Source of the DNA: Acheta domesticus | Taxonomy: Eukaryota > Arthropoda > Insecta > Orthoptera > Gryllidae | Assembly (NCBI GenBank): GCA_031308135.1 | Contig: JAHLJT010008446.1 | Coordinates: 164,190,384-164,254,383, forward strand | Direction: 5' to 3' | DNA length: 64,000 nt | Shown: positions 1 to 11,690 of the stretch, one piece after another | How the letters are laid out: each line of letters opens with the position of its first letter | How positions within the stretch are numbered: position 1 is the first letter of the stretch | Translations under genes and position numbers: made by a program | The notes under the pieces: model-generated | What the model saw: only the letters and a program-made list of their open reading frames with translations | Told to the model about the DNA's origin: nothing | Database searches by the model: none

Positions 1-835
1 TTAATTTTTTTTGCAAAATCGGGCATTTTAACGAACATGAAACCCGCACCATTTTCTTAAGCTTCCTTCTCTTAAGCTATCTCAGGTCCCTATTTAATCA
101 AAAAACCTTGTGCGGTTTTTAGAAAAAATATGGTTTAAAGAACATAAAAAATTGTCTACGTTTGACCCAATTTTTCGAAAAAAATACTTGTGTTTTTGAA
201 AAATTGAACATGACCTTAATTGAAGACCTGTTTTTTATGAACACATTTCATTAAGAACCAAAATTGTATCTTCATAATTGTAGTTGTAGGAAGATGCCGA
301 AAAAAGTATCAATTTTCTCAATTTTTCAAAAATTAGAGTTTTCACCTATTCCATTCTCTTAAATGACTTTCAGACTATCCAACAACAAAATTTAGTCTAA
401 AGTGTTGGCGCCATTTTGTTGAAAATTTTGAAAATGTCCCAGGGGCTTCATATAAAGTACCCTCCAAAATTAAATATCGGTTTCAAATTCAAAGGGCCGC
501 GACATCATTCAGATCGATCAGGGTGTATCAATTTTGGAGAAAATCGGCTGAACGGTTTAGTCGCTAGCGTTGTTCACAGACAGACGGATGGATGGACGGA
601 CGGACGTTTTGCTTTGAATTGTTTTTTCGGTATCAAGGACCCACAAACCACCCACTGGCTGCACCACGTGTTAGGAGATTTTTTTCTTAATTTAGCAACT
701 GGATTTATCCACTTTTTCGTTACCAGGGCCCTGTAATAAGAGTTTTTCTGCCAAAAATCCGCCGTTTTTTCGCGCAGCATTACATAACTTTCCGTATACT
801 ATACGTACGTACATATAGTATACGGGGAAGTAAAA
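1..835 (+). repeat. Dispersed repeat family F, copy 1 (left-truncated by window)
   Basis: First of at least ten related copies, numbered F1-F10 here. The recognisable core (about 530-640) is a sentence-like block: TTTTGGAGAAAATCGGCTGA, then a CTAGCGTTG motif, then a GACG/GGAC-rich tract, then ACGTTTTGC. It is followed by a TTTATCCACTTTTTCGTTACC block and an ATTACATAACTTTC end. In this copy the end folds as a hairpin with arms CCGTATACTATA and TATAGTATACGG (about 794-826). No protein is evident; the ORFs across it are not conserved between copies. The class is unknown. Confidence 0.75.
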
Positions 836-1140
836 ATGAAAATGTAAACATATTAATGACTGTGGGGTGGGTAATTAAAAATATTAATGATACGTAATAA
901 TACAAATGTCTTAATATAACTTTGTAAAGGTTCTGATATAACCGTGTAAATGTACGAATCCAAATATATTAATGTAAATATTACCCTGTGTTATAATATA
1001 AATGTTTGTATCGTGTACTAACGTAATTATTGTTGTAATTTCGATCTAATGCAAACAGGTAATGTAATTGTAACTCTGTACGGAGGTTGCTGATGACCAA
1101 AGATGTTAAAAGCGACTTAAAATAAAACAAAAATAATTAT
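836..1140. other. AT-rich spacer, nothing recognised
   Basis: Low-complexity AT-rich DNA with many TTAATGTAA-like words. No coding potential or named repeat is visible. It probably belongs to the decayed hAT element whose C-terminus follows. Confidence 0.5.
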
Positions 1141-1285
1141 GCATGGTGTCATCTTCAGTGCCTTGTGAAAGGGTATTTTCCAAGGCAAGCAACTTTATTA
1201 CTGACAAGCGTTGCAGACTTAGCACAACACACACTAGTGAACTATTATTTCTTAATTCAAATTATAGATTCATTAACAAATAATT
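1141..1285 (+). pseudogene. hAT transposase C-terminal (dimerisation domain) fragment
   Basis: The + strand translation reads SSVPCERVFSKASNFITDKR followed by CRLSTTHTSELLFLNSN. This is the hATC dimerisation motif (S-x-P-x-E-R-x-F-S, then a basic linker, then LLFLNSN) found at the end of hAT-superfamily transposases. It stops at TAA near 1281. No N-terminal or catalytic part is seen upstream, so this is a remnant of one copy. The assignment rests on the very characteristic motif; the hAT subfamily cannot be set. Confidence 0.78.
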
Positions 1286-1437
1286 GGTCATTATTGTAAA
1301 CACCATACACACAACGTTTTTATATTCTTACATATTGTGTCATTCCATTCTAAATCAACACAGAGATGAAATTACTTAAAACATAGGTAGTATGAATGAA
1401 TAATAAGAAAAGTACACATTTTGAGTAAAATATTTCC

Positions 1438-1835
1438 ACCCGTTTGTGAAATACAGCCATGTAAAATTTTACAAAATTGGGTTCCCGAATTTTTTTAAAT
1501 TGATGTAGAACCTCTCCAAATTAAGAGGTCTCAAACAGGTGTCATTTTGCGGCTTTATTTATATGTTATACAACTCAATAGGGGTTGGGTTAAAAAATTT
1601 CAATTTTGAATTTAAAATTTTGATTTTGAGTGTTTTCAAAATGCTGATCTTCAAACAGATTGAAAAAGTCTAAAATAATCCGTATATGTTTCCAAACAGA
1701 TAGTGGAAGTTTAAACATGGCGCTGCAGTGGGTTCATGTGGTAATCTTTACTTAAAATGCACAATATTTACTTACTCTAGATTTTCCTCATTTAAAATAC
1801 ATTTTATTTCAAATTATAATACCTACAAATTATTA
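1438..1835 (+). repeat. Dispersed repeat family G, copy 1
   Basis: About 400 bp closely matching 18611-19038 in the same orientation. Shared words include AATACAGCCATGTAAAATTT, GATGTAGAACCTCTCCAAAT, CAACTCAATAGGGGTTGGGT and TAATCCGTATATGTTTCCAA. No ORF is shared, so both are non-coding repeats of unknown class. Confidence 0.8.
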
Positions 1836-2039
1836 ATTAATAGTGTGGGGCTGTGGGTGCCTCTACAATACTTTGCGCAAAATGTGGGCTGTTCCAAATA
1901 AAGCGATTTCTTGCACTTCCCAGTCTTTTGAATTACCTGGGAGTTTAGCCAAGTTCTTACTCAAATTTTGCGGAACAAATCCCAGAGCTCTGATAACTAT
2001 CGCGACGACCTGTGCTTTTACGCCCCACATTCGGCTGAT

Positions 2040-2665
2040 CTCGATTTCCCGCGAATAATTTCAAAGTTCGTGAAATTTTGGTGGTGCAGCCATCAAACGC
2101 CGGACTCAAAATAATCGAATGCGAACGTCTCTCGATCAGGTTAAAAAATGGAATGTCCCTTCAGAATGAGACTCGGTGACCGAAGTGAAGTTCTCGCTTA
2201 CACGCGCTCCTCGTACGTACCCCCCGGTTCCCCTTCCCCACAGCCCTTCTTGGCTTCGAATTTACCCCTTCCCCGGGCAGTCATCATCTTATTGGCCGAA
2301 ACTACTGGCGTCTTACTTTATTCCCCGCCAATCACCTCCGGCGATCTTCTGGAATTTTCCATCGGTTGTCACTCACTTTTCTCTGTCTTTGAAGTGCAGC
2401 TGCGCGTAATGGGTGGCTGGCGACGCCCGCGGGCACGCGATCCAATAAATAGAGTTCATTTATCTGGCGGTTGCTTCCCTGCTCAAGCGTGGGCTTGTTT
2501 GCCTGCCGAGAACAAATCACCTTGGAGGGAAGGAGGGGTACCCAGAGGGGGTGGGTCCCTTCTTAGACGAGGGTCCCCTTCGTAACGACACCCGCCTGCG
2601 CGGCTGTTGGTCATAAAAAATTATGAAAGTGTGTCACGAGGCTTCCCGGGCGGCCTGGCGGGTAG
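2040..2665. other. GC-rich island, no gene assigned
   Basis: Much richer in G and C than its surroundings, with CCCCGG, GGGTCCC and CCAAT-like words and an AATAAA at about 2444. A 145-codon ORF (2148-2585) crosses it but resembles no family I know and overlaps ORFs in other frames, so I do not call it a gene. It could be an old LTR or a CpG island. I see no matching second copy in the window. Confidence 0.35.
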
Positions 2666-2950
2666 GTTTACGAGAACTCGAATTCCTTCCTCTGAATATT
2701 ATTTTATAAATAAATATTAACAAAGTGCCGCCACAATATAAAGTATTTTTCCATATTCCTGCACACCTAAAATTGTCGAGCTGCATACACGAGACCCTAT
2801 TCCTTCTTTTTTTAATTCAGTCACAGTTTTAATCAGTTTCAGCTTCCTTCTTGCTGTCTTGGCCCCCCCTTTGCTGACAGTTCACTGTGCTGTAAGCGAC
2901 TATTGTCCGTAGCTACATTAATTTTTTGCCCTGATGCTGTACGTTTCGTG
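2666..2950. other. Spacer, nothing recognised
   Basis: AT-rich sequence without a coding frame or repeat match elsewhere in the window. Confidence 0.4.
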
Positions 2951-3560
2951 CCAGTCACATTTTCTTTAAGTGTTTGATAGACTCACATCCCATGTTAAAT
3001 CCTGAAATGGCAGATGCTACTCTTATTTCCTAACTTTTTTTGGAAATGAAAACTTCCTTGGGGCACCTCAACCAAATTACACTGTGTAGTGCTTCACTGG
3101 CATTTTGGGTCTTGCCTAAAGAGCAGCGCTCGAGTAATCCATTTGATGCAAATCTTTGATACATTTGCATTATTTTTATAATCACATCTGAATTTAAGAT
3201 AGTTTTCATCGTAATTCTGTCATGTGGAGGTGGGTCATCACCAGCAGCAACAGCCCCATTATAAAATCACCAGGAATCTTGGCCTCCTGGACATTTGAAG
3301 TGCTGTGGTTTTGGTCTGTTGACATGCAATGATATATTGTAACATAAGTGCCACTCTTCATCTGTTGCTCATTGGGAACATTTTTTTTATAATTGCATTG
3401 CGATAGTAAGCTCCCAATTTGACAATTGTATCTACTTTCAGGCTACTCCACATAGAAGCCACGTTGTTTACATCGATGTTATGCGCTCTGAACTCTTCAA
3501 CTGTTTTCCAGAATAGACAACTTTAGATGAAATTCCAGCCAACATTTCTATAACTCACAA
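2951..3560 (-). pseudogene. Mutator-like transposase C-terminal remnant
   Basis: In pieced frames the minus strand gives AHNIDVNNVASMWSSLKVDT near 3430-3500, and LLERCSLGKTQNASEALHSV then IWLRCPKEVF near 3045-3145. The order 'LLERC-x-GxTQN-xE-xL-x-IW-x-CPK-x-F' is the signature of the transposase family annotated as Mutator-like transposase domain proteins in arthropods. Several frameshifts and an in-frame stop show it is dead. It lies beyond the 3' side of LINE copy A and may have been interrupted by it. Family assignment is from memory of the motif. Confidence 0.55.
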
Positions 3561-3769
3561 CCCGCCAATTTGCTCATTATTTGGAAAATTAGTCAACGAA
3601 ATATCAGTTCGGGGCTTTAAAAGAGCCACGTTCACTTACGCACGACCATTTGAATCGTCGCGTCACCTCTTAAATTATGCCTGAAATATAAAACTGATTT
3701 CAAAACTTGAAAGTAGAAGTTATGAACATGATAAAAAACATTTTAAAAAATCATTATTTTTTCGATTTT

Positions 3770-6347
3770 TTGCTAAAATTTCACCGATGCATTGCCTTAA
3801 GATCGTCCATATAAAATAAATGTGATACTTCCCATTCATTACCATGGAGCTTGTAACCAAAGTCAGCTTGTGACAACTGTCCACATAGTGGTATCAAACT
3901 AATTCAAAGCAGCAGAGTGGATAGTGAATCTCCTTGAAAAATACTCTGTTAATCTGAATACTTCCGGTTTCTACTGCTTCCATTCCGCTGTGTATTAGTA
4001 ACCTGTACTCCACAACTTCATACTAGCCTTGCAAAACTCGATAAGTCTAGGATGAAATCGATCTCCAGGGTCTTCAAAATCCAATCGTGTGGTACACTGT
4101 CAAAGGCCTGCTGGTAGTCAATTCAAGCCATGCATAAATTACGTTTTCGTTTCTTTACATCATTGAAGATTATTTTATTCAGTAGCAAGATTTCCTTACA
4201 GCCATAAGAACCTTAACGACATCCTTTCTGTTCAACTGGCAACAGATGGTTCTTCTCTAGGTGACTATACATTTCGTCAGCTATGGCTGCAGTTATAACT
4301 TTGAACATTACTGGCAGGCAAGTGATTGGCCTGTAGTTCTTCGCCAAAGAGCTGTCTCCCGCTTTGGGTAGCAAATACGTGATGCCGCGAGTGAGCCATT
4401 CGGGGAGTTCCTTAGGGTTTTCTAAAATTTTATTAACAGCCTTTGCTAGATAAAAATGTAATGCTCTTAATTTCTTAACCCAATAAATCTGAATCTTATC
4501 GATCCCGGGGGATTTCCAGTTTCCCATGTTCTTAATTGCTTGGCAGAGGTCCTCTTCCGAGAATCCGTGAACATGTTCTATTGTTTTCCACGAGTCCATT
4601 GGCAGCATCAACTTCAGATTGAAGCCAAGATGCTTCTTTGTTGTAGGATCTGGTTTCCTCCCAGATTCCTGCCCAAAATGTTTCGACGTCATCTTTTGAA
4701 GAAGGCGCAGCGTTGCCATTCGATTTTTCAGTCAGACTGCGATAGAATCTCTTTGCATCTGTTTCAAACATCCGGATCTGTACACGGAAATGTTCTCTAC
4801 GTTTGTACCGTCTTATTCGTTGAGCCCATGCTTGGATTTTCTCTTTTAGCTTTTCAGCTACTATTAGCCTTGTTGTGTCATTGTCAATTAGATATTTTTG
4901 TTCAACATGGAGTATTTTTGTTGAACTTGATACGTGTGGTTTGACTTAGAAGATGCCTCGTCAAGGAGTGATATTTCACGCCGTGTGTCGGCTATCCGTT
5001 TCATAATTCTTTTCATCCATGGAGGTACTGAGCTTTTTCCTCTGTCTGGCTGTCGGCCATCGGTGTTCTTGGCTGGCCCCAAGATTATCTGAGATGCCAG
5101 ATATCCAGTTGCATACACGATGTGATTAATTTCAGTATTATCTAGATCTCTACTTGAGGTCTGTACAACCTCATGTAAGACAGAATTCGCTGTTGTATCA
5201 CTCTCTTAGCTTTAGCATTTTCGTAAATTCTCCTCAACGGTGCCCGAGATTCAAATGGAAGTAGACGAACTCGTTCTATCTCGCGTCGGAGGAGGTCCCG
5301 CATCATGTCCTTATCGTGTGACTCATGGCCTAATGAATTTTCACCACTGACGGATGTTTCATTTGGAAGAGATGAACCTTGAAGGGGACCATCGTTTTCA
5401 GGGATATTATATGATTCTAAATGTTCGTCTTGTGAATAGTTTGATCGAAGAACATTCTCCGCTTTCTTCTGAATCTCTGCAAGTTCTTCTGCTGTGAATT
5501 TTCCACTGCTGAGTATGTATCGTCGTTGACTGGCAAGCTTCTTTGAGTCTGGGTTCCGCTCTCTCCATATCTTAAAAGCTTCTATTTCTGAGCCCCCATT
5601 TTTCGCTCTTGCACAGTAAAAGCACCACATCACTTCCTTTAATTCATCCCGTGTCCATCTCTGACGATGGCTTTTGAGCTACGGCCGGCTTCGAGCTACT
5701 GCTAGTCCCTGGGACTAACATCCGTGGGATGGCCAGATGTCGACAAGGTGACATTAGCTCGGTTTCTGAGCAGGTATGGGACATTGGTAGAACAAGGCAC
5801 GTTAAGGTTCTTTACATTGCTTGTTCTATCCATTTTGCTCATTGGTTTCAAGTGAAGATTCGCAGGTAGCAAATTCGAGTTCACAGATCACACTTAACAT
5901 TTGGGTTGTTTCCTGCGATCCGTTCCTGCGACCCACAGTGACCTCGGGGCATCCTCCCGCAGGGCCCAGCAAGGGGTCCCTCCGATCGCCAGTCGGCATT
6001 ACTAAACCCCACGGGATTTTCACTGACTCCTGAAGGCAGCCTCCTTCGCTGGCTAATGCAAGATTCGGGCCTCCACTCTAATCAGTGGCCTGGTGTGCCA
6101 ACCCAGTTTCTCTCCTGTACCCTCCATTGGCCGATAACAGAAAGTCCAAAGGTTCATGACCCTTCCCTCTCTACTTACTTCCCACTCTCCTCAAAATGGA
6201 GTACTTCTTCGTCGGACCCCTCACCTTGAACCTATTCAGCATGGGAGACCCTACCAGTAGCTAGGCTACCACTGACATAGCTCTCAGGCTCATGAGGATA
6301 CTCAAGCTCCACCACCAACTGCAAGGTCGTGTACTCCCTGGCTGGAG

Positions 6348-6348
<1 letters not shown>
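3770..6348 (-). mobile_element. LINE copy A (R2-like ORF), 5' part plus reverse transcriptase
   Basis: Read on the minus strand. A GC-richer leader of about 400-700 bp (6348 down to about 5700) is followed by an N-terminal region with TRDELKEVMWCFYCARAK and IWRERNPDSKKLASQRRYIL (5640-5500), then a linker, then reverse transcriptase blocks. These are GNWKSPGIDKIQ, PKAGDSSLAKNYRPITCLP, LLPVEQKGCR (4213-4570), then IDYQQAFDSVPHDWI and LFYMDDLKAM with the catalytic DD pair (about 4130-3785). Frameshifts break the ORF in at least four places. The C-terminal part is absent; homology stops near 3780. It is a dead, 3'-deleted copy of the same family as copy B. The exact LINE clade is uncertain. Confidence 0.75.
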
Positions 6349-6378
<30 letters not shown>

Positions 6379-6379
6379 C
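6349..6379. repeat. (TTA)n microsatellite = (TAA)n 3' tail of LINE copy B
   Basis: About ten perfect TTA units on the + strand, which is a (TAA)n tail on the minus strand. It lies exactly between the C-terminal coding end plus short 3' UTR of copy B and the first base of the copy A leader. Confidence 0.85.
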
Positions 6380-8375
6380 ATCCGAATGTTTTACTCTCTG
6401 TACTATGTGCACGAACATTCACCTGATCATTGCTGGTCTAGGCTCGGTCGGTCTCGTAGAGACAAGACACGAACGAATGTTACTCTTGACATTTCAATCA
6501 ATCGTGCCCCAATCAGTCGTACATCCCAGGAATTCTCTTACTATTCTGCAGCTATCCAGTATTTCTGCTTTCTGTATTTGTTCCACGCATGAGAATGGTA
6601 ATTCCAACACTGGAATTGCATGCATTGTGTGTTTTGGTACTAATCCTGTGGTGGACATTATTATCGGTTGTATGCCGATATTCTGAAGTTTCCCTTGGCG
6701 GCGAAGCTCCTGAGTCAACGGTACATATGTCTAAATTTTCAAGCTATGAACTGATTTGAAATTGTTATTGTTAACGACTGCAAAATCGATGATCATGGCT
6801 GTTTTCTTGAGCATTTTAATAAATATTATATCTGGCCTATTGTTCGAAATTGTGGTATCTGTATTAATGCTTCTGTCCCAGTACAGCTTCCATTCTTCAT
6901 TTTCCAAGACTGTAGAAGAATGATATTTGTAATGGGATATTACAGGACACAAGTCCGTATTTTCTTACGAGACGTCCGTGAATTATTTTCTTCATATTAT
7001 CGTGCCTAACTTTAATGGCAGTGGGAGCCAACACACTACAACCGGCAAGGATGTGCTGGATGTTTCATGCTGTGCACCGCATCTTCTACATTCATCATTT
7101 ACTATAGAGGGGTCTCATTATATATCGTAAGTAATTACTTGTTGCGATAACCTGGTCTTGAATGGCTATCATAAAGCCTTCTGTCTCTGTGTACAGTAAA
7201 CTACGTGTCAACCACCTGTTAGAAACTCTAAAATCAATGTTGTGGCCTGATAGTTCATTGGGATGTCTACCATGTAACTCTTTCGACACCACTTGTGCAT
7301 CAGGCTTTCATGGTTAGTGTGCTCTGGTTGAAACTGAGCATTTGCATGATTTAAGGGGGTGATACTGAAATCAACCTCTACCATAGTCTGATGCAGTTCC
7401 GATGTTTCTGCCCTGTCAAGAAAGTACTTTTTTATAAGAGAGATTTGGTTGGCATTACTGTTGGTTATATTGGTAATGCTTCGACCTCCTTTTTCACGAG
7501 GTAGATTGATCCTCTCAACAGCAGATTTAGAATGATGATATCGATATATGGTCATTTGGGTTCTTACATATCTATCCATCTTCTGAAGGTCTGTCTGATT
7601 CCATTTTATTAAGCCCATTGAGTAGATGATCACAGGAATAGCGTATGTATTTATTGCAGCGGCAAACTTTCGCGAACTCAAAGATGTTTTGAGAACCTTT
7701 GTGAGTCGGTCCTTGAATTCTGTGGTTATACGTTTCTTCACTTCCGAGTGGGCTATTGTTCGAGCCTGCTCTGGACCATGATACTTATACACTTCATCAT
7801 GTTCTTACGATTTAATAAGATCGCTTCTTTGCGTCTCGTATTCCAGACCCCTCCTGAATTTGCCACGTACCACGTTAACCTTTCTACACTTATCTATAAC
7901 AAAACACATTCCGATGTCTTCAGAGAAAGTTTCTGTGATATTGAGGAGCTGTTTCAACGAACTGGCTGTTGATGTATACAGCTTTATATCATCCATATAT
8001 GCCAGATGGGAAAGTCTGTACGAGGAGTGCTGACTCTTTATCTCATAGCCATAGTTACTGCTGTTAAGGATAGAGGATAGCGGGTTCAGAGCTAAGCAAA
8101 ACCAAAGTGGGCTCAAAGAATCTCCTTGGAAGATACCTCGGTTGTTGTCAATTTTGTGATAATATTCACTTCCTGGGTATTTAATACTATTTGTGCCTTC
8201 CACGTTGTTGTTAGGTTTGCACAGAAAGCTATCAACTTGGGATGGATTTTATATATTTTTAGCACGTCTATAAGCCAGTCATGTGGGACCGAATTATAAG
8301 CTTTCTGATAATCTATATACTCTGCAAATAGATTTCTTTGTTTATTACTTGCTTGTTTCAAGACTACGGAGTCAA
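6380..8375 (-). mobile_element. LINE copy B (R2-like ORF), 5'-truncated but with complete 3' end
   Basis: The minus-strand reading begins inside the reverse transcriptase palm (AEYIDYQKAYNSVPHDWL, 8330), then FQGDSLSPLWFCLALNPLSS, then HLAYMDDIKLYTS with the catalytic DD, then thumb and connection (GLIKWNQTDLQKMDRYVRTQ, 7600). Next come AIQDQVIATSNYLRYIM, a Cys/His cluster (about 7070), and RPDIIF...MIIDFAVVNNNN (about 6840-6765). The last looks like the restriction-type (PD-D/ExK-like) endonuclease at the C-terminus of R2/R4-type LINEs. The ORF ends near VREFL (6510), followed by a short 3' UTR and the (TAA)n tail. Several frameshifts and stops show it is inactive. Confidence 0.77.
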
Positions 8376-8734
8376 TAATGAGTTGTTCTTTACATCCTAG
8401 CTAGCCTTTCTTACAACCTTTTTGCTAGAATACAGTTACCAAAAGAAGCCACAATTTGTGGGGCCTGTAGAAAACAACTAGCAACTTTAAAAAATAACGA
8501 ATAAACAAGGGAAACATATGATGGTGTCAGTGAAATCTGTGCTGGTGACAGTGAAACTTGTGTAGATGACAGTGGAAACTGACCTAAGTTTTTCGTCTAC
8601 ATCGGAGGTGATTACAACGCTTAATGCTTCTCTCCACGAACTGGGCGAATCCCTTTTTGATAAGAGGAAGATAAAAATCTACATCTTATGCTAATAGAAA
8701 GATAGTCATAATTTCTGCAATGAAACGAAAGATT
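8376..8734. other. Spacer with short GTGACAGTG repeats
   Basis: Contains imperfect tandem GATGACAGTG/GGTGACAGTG words around 8520-8575. No gene is seen. Confidence 0.4.
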
Positions 8735-10090
8735 TTTACAGGTATTCACGTTGTGCAGCCTGAATCCCTGTTTTGTGGGTTATTGATACCGAAAAAACCA
8801 GTTGAAAGCAAACGTCCCTCTGTCCGTCCGTCCGTCCGTCTGTGAACGCCACTAGCGCCTAAACCATATGTAAATTTTTTTTCAAATTGAAGAAACCCCT
8901 GATCTGGCTCCATTCCAGGCTTTGAGATTTTGAAAAACGTTTTTCAAAATTTGGGGGTATTTCGAAATTTTCTCAAAAACTGCTCCAAATTTGTTCTTGA
9001 AATTTCTTGTAAGAATAGAGTAAAATATACTTGTCGCTTATGTCCTAATTTCACGGGTAACTGAATTTTCGAATATTGCAAAAGTTTGAATATTTTTCGA
9101 TCTCTTTCTACAACTACAAAATTAAAGATTGAGATTTTTCCTTCAAATAAAATGTCTTCTCCATAGTAAGTTCTTTCATTAAGGTCATGAATATTTTTTA
9201 AAAATATTAGTAGTTTTCGGGAAATATTGACTGCAGTATGTGCCATTTAAAAAAGTATAAAAACAAGATATTCTCAAAAACGGCTCCAAATGCTTTCTTT
9301 AAACTTTTGGTAAGGATAGTGCCTAATGCACTCTATGAGATGATATAAACGCCGTAATGCTCTATTCTTTTGTTGTTGTTTTTTAAATTACAAAAATGAT
9401 ATTTTTTCACCTGCCTCTCACGTCGTTAATATTTACATTAGCGGCGATTTCTTCACATAATTAGATTTATAAGTACATGTGCTTTAAATAATGTTAAGTA
9501 AAGTTTCTCGAGAACTCAGCCGCCATTTTCCCATAAATTGCTCCAAATTTTTTCTTCAAACTTTTCGAACGGATAGTGCTAATTGCACTCTTTAATATGA
9601 CGTAAAGTTCATTTTTATGATATTTTTTGTTTGTTTTTTTCAAAAATTATACAAACGTAGATCTCTCCCTCCGTTAATATGCACATTTACAGTAATTTGT
9701 AAACACTATTGTATTTGTGAATTTAAATGCTTCAAATGACTTCTAATGAAATTTTTCGAAAAATTAAAAATTTTCTGCGAAAAAGAGCTTCAAATTTCGC
9801 ATTTACAGTAGCGCAGAAACGTTATTTTCTTCAAAACGGCTCCAAATTTTTCAACGAAAATTGCCATTTAGGACGAGGTTTTACTGTTCTTTAATATTCT
9901 TAAAATAATATTTCCATGCTACTATTAAGAAACCTAAAAATTAAGAAAATGTCAAAAAAATGTAGTGTGGGCGGCGATAGATGGCAGCTGACAAGAGTAT
10001 GTGCCAAGTCCGAATAGCTATCCGCGACCAAAGGAAATAGAAAACGAATACGGGAAAGTCTGTGCCATTCTGTAGTGCCACTAATTATTC
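8735..10090 (-). repeat. Dispersed repeat family F, copy 2 (longest, both ends)
   Basis: Inverted relative to copy 1. The GACG-type tract reads as CGTCCGTCCG at about 8820-8842, next to a TAGCGCCTAAACC motif. The repeat continues through TTTTTCAAA-rich internal DNA (8870-9900) to the opposite end (9905-10085). That end has TTAAGAAAATGTC, AAGTCCGAATAGCTA and GTCTGTGCCATTCTGTAGTG, followed by CCACTA. The same end is found at 41040-41170, 41820-42005 and 44862-45000. No protein is detected. Confidence 0.75.
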
Positions 10091-10655
10091 ATATCACCCA
10101 TTGTGATATGTCATACTGCAGGTGTAATAGTTTTTCATGTATTCCGATCCTGATTGTCCCAAATAAGTTGAAACGTACATAATTGAGGCCTTGCTAAGCC
10201 AGCGAAGCTATGTGCCAATTTTTTTCGGGAAATCAATTATAAGTGTATGAATTCGTAAGGCTATAAAATGAAATCATCGAAGAAATTATAAGTATACGTT
10301 CACTACAGATTTATTAAATCCACATCTATTTGCAGATATCTCCAGATAAATCCACATCTATATGTATCAGATATCTCAGATGTATATTTTTTAAATCAGA
10401 CAATAGGAAAAAAGCTGTGTCCATACTAGTATTTTGACCAAAGTAGCTAAGTTCATTTTTAACTTAATGATTATTGCTCATTACAATGTCTTACATCTGA
10501 GGACTAAGGTGAGTTATTAAAATTTGAACATGAAATACCACTATGTCAACTGACTTATGCAGCATATGCTGTAGAATTTTTAAATTTCTTCATGTTGAAA
10601 AATAATCGTGTTGATCAATACTCTGTGGTGACAAAATTCGTGGGATACCTCCTTA
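10091..10655. other. AT-rich spacer, nothing recognised
   Basis: No coding frame. A repeated ATCCACATCTAT word occurs at 10318-10365. It may include the 3' end of the Tc1-like element that follows. Confidence 0.4.
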
Positions 10656-11690
10656 TATCGCGTCAGACCTCAATTTGCCCGGTGAAGGCAAACAACTCGA
10701 CGTGACGTGGATTCAACAAGTCGTTTGAAGTCTACAGAAATATGGAGCCTGCTACTTCTATAGCCGGCTATAATTTCGAAAGTGTTACCGGTGCCAGATT
10801 TTGTGCACCTCTCGATTATGTTCCATAAATGTTCGACAGGAGTCGTGTCTGGCAATCTGGGTGGCCATATCATTCGCTGGAATTGTCTAGAATGTTCTTC
10901 AAACCAATCGCGAACAGTTGTGGCCAGGTGACGTGTCGCATTGTCATTCACAAAACTTCCATCGTTGACTGGGAACAACACGAAGTCCATGAATGTCTGC
11001 AAATGGTCTCTAAGTACCTGAACATAACCATTTCCAGTCAATGATTGGTTCAAGAGGTCCAGAGGACCCAGTATATTCCATGTAAAAGTAGCTCCCACCA
11101 TTATGAAGCTACCACCATCTTGCACAGAGCCTTGTAGACAACTGAGAGCCATGGCTTCGTGAGGTCTGCGCGATATTCGAACCCTACAATCAGCTCTTAC
11201 CAAATGACATCGGGACTCATCTGACAAAGCCTTGGTTTTCCAGTCATCAAATTGATATGGTCACGAGTCCAGGAGAGGCGCTGCAGCCGATGTGCTCCTG
11301 GCAGAGACAAATGATTGTCATCTGCTGCTATTTAAAGCCAAATTTCGCCGCACCCTCTGAACCGATTCGTTCGCCGTACGTCCCACATTGATGTCTGCAG
11401 TGTTGCAGGTTATTTCAAGTAGTGTTGCTTGTCTGTTTGCACTGAAAACTCTTCGCAAACGCCACTATTCTCGGTCATTAAGTGAAGGCCGTCGGTCCCT
11501 GTTTTGTCCGTGATGAGAGGCTGTTTGAAATTAGGTATTCTAGGCACACTTTTCACACTGTGGATCTCAGAATATTGAATTCCTTAACGACTTCCGAAAT
11601 GAAATGTCCCAAGCGTCGAGCTCCAACTACCATTCAGCGTTCAAAGTCTGTTCATTCTCGTCGCGCGGTCGTAATCACGTCAGAAACCTT
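10656..11690 (-). mobile_element. Tc1-like transposon with decayed transposase
   Basis: The open part (10670-11227) includes MSDESRCHLVRADCRVRI, FVNDNATRHLATTVRDWFEE and PDTTPVEHLWNII. These carry the D, D and E positions of the Tc1 catalytic triad (SDES, NDNA, EHLW). Upstream in shifted frames come RLQRLSWTRDHINLMTGKPR and, near 11620-11560, a helix-turn-helix piece (ISEVVKEFNIPRSTV). Mature Tc1 transposases are near 340 residues; here the DDE half is nearly open but the DNA-binding half is broken by shifts. Terminal inverted repeats were not found by eye. Confidence 0.78.

Noticed and set aside
2148..2585. 145-codon ORF in the GC-rich island
   Set aside because: No known motif, overlapped by ORFs in two other frames, proline/serine-rich as expected from GC-rich DNA; no splice or promoter support.
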